NCBI GenBank assembly: GCA_015852425.1
Contig: JAAAIG010000807.1
Location: 1 to 17,434 of the forward strand
Direction of reading: 5' to 3'
DNA: 17,434 nucleotides
Source: Gryganskiella cystojenkinii
Lineage: Eukaryota > Mortierellomycota > Mortierellomycetes > Mortierellales > Mortierellaceae
Shown: piece after piece, positions 1 through 10,100 of the stretch
How the letters are laid out: each line of letters opens with the position of its first letter
How positions within the stretch are numbered: position 1 is the first letter of the stretch
Translations under genes and position numbers: made by a program
Notes under the pieces: model-generated
The model's database searches: none
Told to the model about the DNA's origin: nothing
The model's input: the letters and a program-made list of their open reading frames with translations, nothing else

Positions 1-333
1 GGGGGGGGGAGAGGGTCGTTACAACACAAATGAAAAAGAGGAGGAGGAGGCGTTGGGGAAAGGATGGAGACAGAGTCAGAGACAAAAAGGGAGATCCCTT
101 GGACAGATTGCAATACAGGTCGTCTTAGTCTTCTCGCCTTTGGCTCAGCTGTTTTGTCCCCTTTCCCTTTTTTGTTTCTTTCCTTCCTTCCTTGACAACC
201 GCTCCCATCCCATCCCATCTCATCCCATCTGCTTTCCTTTACTTCCTGCCCTTCATTTTTAATCTCCCGTTCATCTTTATACATATTTGTTGGTCGCGAC
301 CCTCTTCATCGAACCAACACTCATTCTCCACGT
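1..333 (+). promoter_or_regulatory. 5' flank and leader of the first gene
   Basis: No convincing gene is seen here. The segment opens with nine G residues and a purine-rich stretch, then becomes strongly pyrimidine-rich from about 120 onward. At 205-230 it contains a short tandem CCATC-type pentamer repeat. The pyrimidine-rich run leading to the ATG at 334 fits a fungal core promoter and leader, but no TATA box or specific factor site can be defended. Short open frames here overlap each other and are low complexity. Confidence 0.45.
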
Positions 334-3193
334 ATGCTTCGAACCCAAGACGAGTACTCGACCGCCCGACTCGACCACCTGGCGGAGCTAGCCACAACCC
401 CAACCCATTCTTCCTTTGCCGCTGCCTCTGCCGCTGCGTCTTCTTCATCTTCGCATCCATCAGGTTCGCACGCTCAGCCTCAGTTTCATCACCACAACCG
501 GTCTCATCCTTCTTCGCCACTTTACCACGACAGACATCCAATGGACGATCCTCGAGGACCAACACAGGGACACCATCCCTCCCAGGGCCATCACAGCCAA
601 GGCTCTGACCGATATCCAGGTCCACCTTCTTCTTCGTCCGCTCAACAACAGCATTCTCACTATCAACAACAGCAACAGCATCAACAACAACACCCGCAGC
701 ACTCGTCTTATGGAAGAGGCGATAGTCGTTCGCATCCCTCTCAGCACCAGCAGTCGTATCAACGGCAGCAGCAAGACCAGGATGCCAATGCTGCCTGGCG
801 TTCGCCCATCACCCCTACGACAACGAACAAGTTTAACAGGATGGCCATCCATGAAGTCCTGGACGGTCACCAGCATTATGGACACGAGGGACCTGGTGGC
901 CGTGAGGATTCGCCGCCTTATAAACGAAAGGGGTCACCAGACGAATACGCCTATTCAGATCCTCCTCCAGGATCCTCCTCTGCCCCTTACGGTCCAGGAG
1001 GACATCATGGCTCACGGTAAGATTACTTTTCTTTTGCTGACAAGTGCAACCCCCTTCTCTCCCCCTGATTTTATTTTATGTCATACAGGACAGGTGGAAC
1101 ACGCTGAGGAACAGGGTTGCCAATCAGGATCTGTGTTGTGTGTCATGGCGTAAAGCGGAGATATCTTCATCAGCGCTACTTTTTTTTTGCAACCCAGGAT
1201 CTTGGGCCATACCCCCGGGAGAGAAAAAATATGGACGCACACCATTCTTAATTTCGGTGCTTGACCTTGCACATGCCGTACGCCGAATATTGTCTGATAA
1301 GCAAACAAACAGTGGGGAGCTGACAAAAAGACAAATTTAAGCGCACAACCCACCACTCCCCGATCATGACTCGATGCGCTCGATTGGTGCTGCAGGGGGC
1401 GAAGAAAAAAAAATTGGAAACAAGGTCCACATTCATGCGCGGCCACTTTTCTCGTTGTTTTTTGACCTTTTCCTTTTCACCATTGGAAATACCAATTTCC
1501 CTTGTTGCATGCAAGAGGCAAGAGTTTTTCAGGGGTGACACCCGAATCAAAGTTTTTTTTTGCACAAAACCCTAAAATGTCGCATAACTCTCCTCTTTGG
1601 ATCTCACGAAATAGCAGCTATGGAAGAGTCGATGGTCGCCAGCACGGCGGTGAACAACAACGCCCGCTCTCGCCAAGGTTTCGACAGGAATCGCCCATGC
1701 CCGGATCGAACTCGGAGGACGAGGATGATGACATTCGAAACTACAAAAAACGTCGCATGGCGCAGATGCAGGGTTTGAGGGGTTCTCAGCAGCAGTCTCC
1801 TCCTTCTACGTCACCTGGCGGAGGTCCTCCTGAAGTTCTTGATCAGGTGCGGTCGACCTTGAAGTTGAAGCAGCAGCAAAAGGCCATCATCGAGTCAAGA
1901 CAGGGTTCGTCTCAGCAGCCACAACAACAGTCATCGACCTCGCAGCAGCAGCAGCAGGGCTCCAAGCCTAATTCTTCCAACGGCGGAAACCAGCCCGTTA
2001 CAGAGACGACACCTAGTGGACTCTCTGTTTTCCACGGAAGCGCATCCTTTGCTTCCTTGAACCGACGTCCTCAACCCTCGCCAAAGAACCCAAAGAACGC
2101 AAAGTCGTTGACCATTTTTGCACCCTCGTACTCCGAGTCTTCGTTGTCAATTCACTCTGCTCCTCTTCAGCCATCACAGAGTCATCAGGCTATGAGCATG
2201 AACCCTCGTACATCACAGCCTCTTCGACAGCACCCTCATCCCTATGCCCTGCACACTGGAGGTTTCCAACAACCTTTGAGATCGCCCAGGACTGTGGGCC
2301 ACTCCAAGAAGCCATCGCGGGTTACAGTCCGTCAACCCGATAACAAGTATGTGTTTTTGTTTGACCTTGTCCATTGCGACCTCTTTTATTGCCTCGGGAA
2401 TTGGACTCTGATGCCACCAGTATTTTGTCTCTCTCTTTTTTTTTTTTCCCGTTCTGGAACACTGCCTGCGCCTATTTTGTCATCTCATACTGGACCTTTA
2501 CCTTCGCCATCCATGTACCCTCCGACACCTTTCCACTCGGGTCCCAAGCAACATTTCTTGGAAACTGTGTCAACCCTTTTTGATTCTGTGGATTCCTCCC
2601 GAAACCTCAAATATACCTTGGAAGAACAGATCCGGAAATCAGCCCAGCTTTTGCAGACCTTGCAATCCAGTGGTACTATGATTGAGAACTTGGTCCGCGG
2701 TCAGTTCAAGGAGCTGGAAAAGGGTGTGATTGAACGTTTTGAGGGTGAACTCGAGCATCTGAGCGCGCGCATCCGGCAGTTGGAGGAGCATCAGGGGCTG
2801 ACTCCACCGCCTAGAAGATCCAAGACGGTTCCTGTTGCGTCCTCGTCCGCACCAAACTCCTCCAACTCGAATTCCAACTCCAACTCCAACTCCAGCTCTA
2901 ATTCGACTGCACCCTCGTCATCCTCTGCTATGACTGGCGTGGTGACCATGGCCACGGTCGGATCGGGGTCTACTTTGACTGAAGCAGCATTAGACTCGAC
3001 CAAGGACCGGTCTCCAACGTCGTCGTCGGGTTCACCAAACAGCGGAACGCTTCCTACGCCGCCCTTGACCAAGGCCCAAGATCCAGCAGCGATGGATGTT
3101 GAAGAGGATGACACTCCAGAGAGTACCGAGTATCAGTCGTCTGTGCAAAAGCTGCAAGAGCGCGTTGAGACCCTGGAGGCCAAAAAGGAATAA
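334..3193 (+). CDS. Unrecognised low-complexity, probably nuclear protein with C-terminal coiled coil (spliced)
   Basis: I do not recognise a named family. The preferred model joins 334-1016 to 1618-3193 (753 codons including stop). The donor GTAAGA is at 1017, the acceptor AATAGCAG ends at 1617, and the junction restores an Arg codon in frame. The N-terminal third is rich in Ser, His, Gln and Pro. A basic KRK motif lies near 940, and an acidic SEDEDDD stretch followed by a KKRR motif lies at about 1712-1760, which is nuclear-localisation-like. A short LTIFAPSYSESS segment (about 2110) looks more ordered. The best conserved-looking part is the helix-rich region at about 2555-2800 (from FLETVSTLFDSVDSSRN through LLQTLQSSGTMIENLVR to IRQLEEH). 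The C-terminus adds an Asn-Ser hexamer repeat and a final short coiled coil. Composition and placement suggest a transcription or chromatin cofactor, but this is inference. An alternative is two genes, with a second start at 1577. The segment at 2347-2460 may be an intron (see its own entry). Confidence 0.6.
1017..1617 (+). other. Probable 601-nt first intron of gene 1
   Basis: The segment starts with a good donor (GTAAGA) and ends with AATAGCAG. Removing it keeps the flanking low-complexity reading frame open. It is several times longer than the other introns in the window. Other acceptors exist at 1088 (CATACAG, which leads to an early stop) and 1093. The latter allows a small in-frame exon 1094-1149 followed by a GTAAAG donor and a TTTTTCAG acceptor ending at 1532, which would add a leader before the Met at 1577. 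Nothing else, such as an RNA gene or repeat, is visible inside. Confidence 0.45.
2347..2460 (+). other. Intron-like segment inside gene 1 without an in-frame AG acceptor
   Basis: After an Asn codon the sequence shows a textbook fungal donor (GTATGT at 2347), a CTGATG branch-like motif and a pyrimidine tract of about 12 T. The translated sequence here (Phe/Leu/Cys-rich) does not match the polar protein on either side. The only nearby acceptor, CCACCAG ending at 2420, would shift the frame and hit a stop at 2581-2583. The continuous frame is open through the whole segment, so read-through is possible. Confidence 0.4.
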
Positions 3194-3211
3194 ACTGTTG
3201 CTTGCAATAAA
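3189..3211 (+). terminator. Poly(A) signals of gene 1
   Basis: One AATAAA (3189-3194) overlaps the TAA stop codon. A second AATAAA (3206-3211) sits 13 nt after the stop and is followed by a run of A. Both match the canonical eukaryotic cleavage/polyadenylation hexamer. Which one is used cannot be told from sequence. Confidence 0.5.
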
Positions 3212-4101
3212 AAAAAAAGTCACGTCACGGTACTCTAATAATCGTGTGGCCTGCTCCGCTGCTCTTTCCTTGGTCCCCCCACTTGTCGTTCTTTGCCTCC
3301 AGACACACACACATTCTGTCTCCATCCATTATCCATTGTGCTTTAATTTGTTCTTTCCCGCGCATTCTCCTTCACTCCCCCGTCCCACTACACGCTCCTT
3401 TTACACCCCGTCATCCCTTTGTATTGTACGCACCTTTTTTTCGTTGTCCTCGTCTTCATCGCTTTCTTTTACTTTGCCTGTACTTTTTACTCCATCTCGT
3501 CATTTTGCCATTGTACTTTGCCATTCAATTACTCCACAGCACTCCATCTATCCCTCCGCCTTTACTTTGCCAGGTGTCTACCCAACGCAACCTCGAGACT
3601 GTGGGCGTTGAATAATTGCCTCATTCTTTTCCTTTTTTTTATATTTTTATATTTTAAAAAAGACGCCTTGCACAACGCTCATCCTCACTTTTGTTCCTCG
3701 GCCTCGGGTATGAATTTTAAATTACTGGCTTTCTTACTTGCAATTTCACCATGGTCTGCTCTGGACCCTGGACAAACAGGACCATCGCAACAACGACAAC
3801 CAAACGAGGACTGATCTTCACGCGACCACCCCTGTGGATATTTTTTATTCTTTTTTTTTTAACATCATTAGAAGGCGATAAAACGACTTGATAAAAAGCT
3901 GATTGGCATGCCGTGATCGCTTTTAAACTCATCGCTGACATCTCTCCACGCGTACTTATCTGTTTTCTCTCTCTCTCTGGTAGACTTGATATTGTTTTAT
4001 TTTCCGCTCGCTTCTTATCCTTTTTATATCAAGTCTGTTCCGTCGACCGGCAGGATTCTGATCACTATCGTCTATTTTTTCGTTTGCCTGAGGGCTGGAG
4101 A
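3212..4101 (+). promoter_or_regulatory. Intergenic region and 5' leader of the Spt20 gene
   Basis: About 890 bases without a convincing gene. The first half (about 3260-3560) is markedly C/T-rich. An AT-rich block with poly-T lies at about 3625-3662, and another poly-T lies near 3850. The region must hold the 3' end of gene 1 and the promoter and leader of the Spt20 gene. A 34-codon open frame (3710-3814) with a hydrophobic start lies upstream and could be an upstream ORF if the leader is long. No specific factor-binding site can be supported. Confidence 0.45.
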
Positions 4102-7100
4102 ATGAACTCGACCATGGTCACTGCTATCGAGCACCATTCCAACCAGCAGCAGCCTCAAGGATCCGCCTACAGTACCACCGGTGCTGTTGCTGGCGCCCTT
4201 CAAATGTCCAATCTCACAAACGGCTCCTCTGCCAGAGGAGGAGGAGGTCCCAAATCGCCAAGTACTCTTCACTCACCCAACGGAACCATTGTCAGTCCTC
4301 GACCTGGTGGTGGAGGGCAAACCAAAAAGGCTGCCGCTGCTGCGGCCGCGGCAGCCAGATCGCTTTCATTACAGACCAAACTTGCAGAAACCCACCAGTC
4401 CATGAGATCAATGTCGGAGAGTCCCCTTACAGCATTGTCTTCACCGGGCCTTGGTCTTGGATCGGCCTGGATGAGTCGCAACAGTCAGGATCTGCGAGGT
4501 GTGAAAAGACCTTTCGAAGACACACCAACGCCAACAAAGGTAAACGAGACAATGTGGCGAATGGCCTTGTGTCGGATGTTAACTAAAGTCGTTTTGACTT
4601 ATTTGACAACATTTTTCTTATTTACTAATGCACCTCCTTGTGCTGCCTGCTGTTTCCCCGTCATGATAGGTTGTCAAGAAGAAAGGTAACGCGTCCTGCT
4701 GTATGTGATCAACCTTTGCCACAGCACTGAAATGAAGTCTAATTCTCTCTCTCTTTTTGTAGATTTATTGAAACGAAATGAAAAAAAGCCGGCGTCCTTT
4801 ATCATTCATCTCTATCCAACACATTTCAAGTTTGAAAACCAGGTTCGTAGCCGATCCCCCGATAATGCAGGTTTTCCAGTATGACTTAAATGCTAAAACT
4901 TTATAATGCCATTTCAATATCGATAGGACGGAGTCTTTCTCTTCAATTCACCCATGAAGGTATACATTATATCGATTTGAAATTTACAATGTCGCCGTCG
5001 AAATTCTATCCATAGTAAAAACAAGCGTTATATCAATGATATTAACAACCTCGCCTTTCAACCTCTAGATCTTTCTCAAGAGCATCCAGGAGCGGAAACT
5101 GCCCTCGGGATTACTGGATATCATCAAAAGTGCCAAGTGTCCATACTATGAAGGTGTGGATCATATTCGTGTCATTCTATCGCGATACACTGAAGATACT
5201 CAAGCTCTTTTAAAACGTCCTTAGAAATACTAAACACACATTGCATATAGGTTCACTTATCGCCGAGGTTGTTGACCACAGGAAAAAGCCAGGGCATGGT
5301 TCGGACGGAACCAAATTGGAAAAAGATGGTGGACCCATCGTCAAGCGCGTTGTTCTCTCGCCGACGCAGGAAACTCTCTGGGCCGATCTCTCTCTTCTTC
5401 ACGAGGAATCTGGTGAAGGCTGGTCAAATCAATTGCTGCTCGAAGTGGAATCCAAGATCTTGGTAAATGACTATTTCTTCTCAGTTATATTTGTACCATC
5501 GAAACTTGATCACTAAGATTTTTAACTCCCTCTTTACTACTAGATTGCCACGGAGGAACCACTATGTCTTGACCCGTCTCCTATGGTGACTGTTTTGAGC
5601 AACGAAATCTGTTATCGTCAAGCCTCAGCGACTCAGCGTGTTCGAAAGAGAAGAAAGTGGAACTCTGCCGAACGGGAACAAGAGGCCGCAAGAAAGCTCG
5701 AAGAGGACAAGCTGATGCGCATGATGGACGAGGTGAGTTTTTTTAATATTCTTTGGGAAACTATCTGAAATTTAAAAAGACAATTTGTTCCGCAAACAAT
5801 TATAGGCGCTCACCAAATGTCTCTCGTCTATGAATTAATTCATCTGTTAGAAAGCGAACGTGGATTTCCAGCCGAACTTTGGACGTTTGGCCTTCCTCAA
5901 TCAGTGGCGCAACAAAAAGAAAGAAGAGGAGACACAGGTTATACCAGTTCTGGACCCCAAAAAGTCGAAAGCGAAACGTCAGGAGATGTCAATTTTGCCA
6001 GACGGAAGAAAGATTGTTCGAACGATACGTTTCGAAAGGGAAGACAAGAAGCGTCCATGTAAGAAGTGCATTCTATGGCCTTTAATTGTTCTCATTCGAA
6101 GGTGAGAAAGTTCCTAATTGTTAACTTTTTTTGTGTGACAATAGACAAAATGTATTACATGTTCAACATTATGCAACGTCCGGATATGTCTTTCGAGGGT
6201 ATCATGCGCTGGGGTACTGCTCCGGATTCAGCTGTCAATGGAGGCATAAGAAAGTAAGGGACTCCTTTTTGTGTACCGTCGTTGAAGCCCCATGTTTCTT
6301 CTCAAGTTGTTAGCTAATAATTTTTCCTCCATATCAGATTCTATCTTGGACCAGAGCAATGTGCAGATGCGTACGTGCAAAGTCTAAAGTCGATGTACTT
6401 CTCGGGCAACTCGTTGTTGATAAGCGAAACGACACCGACCTCCACCAACACGGCTCGAGCGAATGCTATAGCTGCGGCGGCTGCTGCAGCAGCAGCCGCT
6501 GCAGCAATATCGGCCACACCTGGTACAGGCCCCATCATGAGCCCAGGTCCTTCAGGTCCCAGTGCCGCCGTGGGTCCCGCAGTCGCTGTTCCGAATACCA
6601 GCAGCAACGGCGGCAATGCGAACGGCAACGCGGCTGCTACAGCCGCAACTCCCCAGACAGGACGTTATACCCCGGTTCCACAAACGCCTCAAATGGGAGC
6701 CATGCAATTGCCTCAACAACAACAGCAGCAGCCGCAGCAGCAACCCCAGCAATCGCAGCAAACACAGCAGCAACAACTGTTGCCTCAGCAGCAACAACAG
6801 CTCCAACAACAGCAGCAGCAACAACAGCAGCAGCTCATGCAACAAAACAATCAGCAGTTGCCTCCTCAACAGCAACAACAGATGCAGCAGATGCAACTTC
6901 TCCAGCAGCAACAGCATCAACAACAGCAACAACAGCTGCAAGCCCAGCAGCAACAGCAGTTCCAGCAGGAGCATATGCGGCAGCAGCAGATGCAACATCA
7001 GGCAATGCTTCTCCAACGCCAACAAGAGCAGGTGCTCCAGCAACAAATGGCAATCAGGCAACAGCAGCAGCTTCGTATGCAGCAGGCGGCGGCTCAAGGA

Positions 7101-10100
7101 CAAACTCTTCCGGGTCAGGCACAAGTGCTGCAGCAACAACAAATTATCAATCCCGTTGCGATTCAACTGCAACAGTTGAACGCCCAGATGCAGCAGTTGC
7201 AGCAACAACAGGGTGGTCAGCTTACACCAGCTCAACAGAGAGCGATCAATCAGCGCTATCAAGAGTTGACCCGACAGAGTCAGGCTTTCCAACTGCAACA
7301 GCAGCAGCAGCTTCAGCAGCAACTCGCACAGCAACAACAACAACCATTGCAGCAACAGCAACAACAGCAGCAGCAGCAACAACCTCAGCAGCAGCAGCAG
7401 CCCCAACAGCCTCAACCATCTCAGCTCCAGTCTCCGCAGCAGAGCGCTCAGATGCAAGCGCTTGGTATTGCGGCTGGTGGTGTGACCTCCATACCTGGTA
7501 CCGTTGGTGTAAGCCTGGCTAATCAGCAGATGAATACTCAGAATGTTGCTGCAGCTGGTATGATTGGATCTCCTCTAGTGATGCAGAGGACGGTGTCGAA
7601 CAATGCGGCGGGCAATGCTGTCGCAGCGAATGGCAGTGCGCCTCCAGGCACTCCAACAATGTCCCAGGCTCAGTTGCAGTTGCAGCAGCAGCAACGTGTG
7701 GCCCTTCTCAACCAGCAGCAACAGCAGCAGCTGATGCAGCAGAGACTCAACCAACAGCAGCAGCAAAATAATGCTGTCCAAGGCCAAACCCAGCAATCTC
7801 CAGCGATGACACCTAATAACACTGTGAACGGAGCAACAGTTGGTCAAGACGGCCAGAATAATGCAATGACGAATATGAGCAGTGCTGTAGGTGCGAACGG
7901 AATGATGTCACCAGGTATGAACCCAGCCGCCGCAAATCCGCTTCAGACTGCTGGCGGTCCCAACGCGTTAGTTCAGCGACAGCAGCAACAACAGGAGGCT
8001 CTGAAGGTATTTAATCAATACGAAGTGTTTTATGATTACTGTTGTAGTTCACAGAGGTTACGAGAGTCTAACTCTTTATCTATCTCATATGTTAGGTTAT
8101 TTTGATGAACTTTCAAAAAAGCCAGCAGATGGCTCAGATGGCAGCGGCAGGACGAGGCGGCGGCGGAGGAAATGCTGGATCGGCGGCTCTTGCCAGTAAG
8201 TTTTGTAGTATTTCCTTTGTATGCGCAAATCATGGAAATGCATGTTGTTCAAAGTGTCTAACGAGCACCCTTCTGTTTATTATAGCGCTTGCAACGAATT
8301 TGGCTAGCATTGGCATGTTTACTCCACAGCAATTGACTCCTCAACTTCAACACATCCTGATGAGCGCTGGCATTTCAATGGAGCAATTTCAAAAAGTCAA
8401 GATCTTCCACCAACAGCGGGTACAAATGCACCAGCTGCAAGCCCAACAGGTTCAAGCTCAGCAGCTTCAGCAACAGCAACAGCAGCAGCAGCAGCAAGGA
8501 CAAGGTCAACAGCAACAAGTCGGACAAACACCTCAGATGCAACAACAGCAACTGCAGCAACCGAATCAGGTCAACAACAATCAGAATCCATTGACGAGTC
8601 CTGTTCAGCAAAATGGAGCAGTGGCCACACCTGTGATGAGAGCTGCATCAGTCTCTGGTGTCGCAGAATCGCCCAAGCTTGGAAACGTACAAACACCCCA
8701 GTTTACCTCGCCTGTGCAAGCTGCGGCCAACGTGAACACAAACACAGCGATATCAGGAACAATGATGCATTCGCCTATGGCTGCGCCTGCTTCGGCTGGA
8801 GGAGTACACCCTGTCGCCAATGCTGCGGTTTCCCAGGCTGGAGGACAGGCAGCGAACCCAACTGGTCCAGCCGCTGCTAATGCAAGTGCAGGAGCCGGAG
8901 GCAATAACCCAGGATTGAACAACGGAAATGGAGTTGCGCTCTCAGCTTCCAACATGCCGCCGGCGCAGCAAGCAATGGTACAGTCTGTCGTAGCGATGCA
9001 GCAACAACTTCAGCATCTCCACAACCAGCAAGCGATGGCTAGCCAAAGCCATCAGCAGCAACTCCAGCAGTTTACTGCGATTGTTCAGAACCCAGCAGCG
9101 GGTCTTGATGCGGTGACAGCGCAGAGGCGTCAGCAGGCGGTGTTGGTTCAACACTTCCGACAGCAGATCATGGTTCTTCAACAACAGCAGTCGATTCTGC
9201 AGTCGAAGCAGCAACAAACGATGGATGCACTCAAGAGTGCTGGCGTGACTACAGAAATGATGAAGGATCTTATGGCCAGGACCCCAACGATCCCAAACCA
9301 ACAAGCGATTGAAGCAGCCAAACTTGCAGCTCAACAGGCAGGTCAGCAAGCGGCTCAGCAAGTTGCAGCAGCTCTGAGTCGATCCGCCAATGCAGGAGCT
9401 ACTGCCGCAGCCGCGAATGGCGCTCAAGGAGGGCTCGTACAAAACGCTGCGGGCGGAGCTACCGCAACGATGCTCAACAACACGAACGCGAACGCGACGG
9501 CGATGAATCTCAGTCTGCCTGGCACGAATGTGGGGGCGATGAACGCAATGGCAAAGCTGGGTCTTGGACGGGGTCGGGGTATGGCCATGCCCAATAACGC
9601 AGGCGTGGTCTCTGGTCTTGGTCGTGGTGGACCTCTTATAGCTGGCGTTCCTGGTACAGTTGGTTCTGCGGCGATGGGTGGCCCTGGCGTTTCAGCGGCC
9701 CTTGGTCGAGGAAATCCCCTGCAAGGAGCGCAACCCGGCGTCGGTCTCAGCAATAACAACAGCATGCCTGGAGTTTCTGTACCTGGGTCCGCTACCTCAT
9801 CGACTGCTACGATTGCTGGTGGTGCCAACGGATCGATCGCTGCCGCTGGAGTGGGAACGACAGCAACAGCGGCAGCGACAACATCAACGGCAACAGCGAC
9901 AGCGGCTCCAACAGCGGCTGCTGCGGTTGGTATGCCCAATATTACAGGTATGCCTGGTATCACGCTTGGTATTTCGCCTACGACTGGTCAACAGGTGATT
10001 ATGTTGCCGAACGGACGCTCGATCACACCACAACAGTTCCATCAGATTCAGCAGCATCAGCGACAGAGTCAACTTGTAGCGCAGCAGCAGCAACAACAGC

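Noticed and set aside
416..1153. A 245-codon frame overlapping the first exon of gene 1
   Set aside because: It is a shifted reading of the same low-complexity sequence with no recognisable motif. The 334 frame gives consistent Ser/His/Gln composition and splices in frame.
3096..3611. Open frames in the 3' region of gene 1 and the C/T-rich gap (also 3244-3615)
   Set aside because: They are Ser/Leu/Phe-rich translations of pyrimidine-rich DNA with no domain or splice support.
6552..7457. A 301-codon Leu-rich open frame on the minus strand
   Set aside because: It is the antisense of the CAA/CAG tract (TTG/CTG read as Leu). It has no domain and no independent start context.
6359..7522. A 387-codon Ala/Thr/Ser-rich frame on the plus strand
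   Set aside because: It is the CAG/CAA repeat read as GCA/ACA/AGC in another phase. The Spt20 frame is fixed by the conserved FYLGPEQCADAY exon and by splice phases.
8102..8195. A separate gene starting at the ATG at 8102
   Set aside because: The upstream GTATTT donor (8007) and TTAG acceptor (8095) join exon 10 to this frame without a shift, and both sides have the same Gln-rich composition. A single Spt20 tail is more economical, though transcripts should confirm it.
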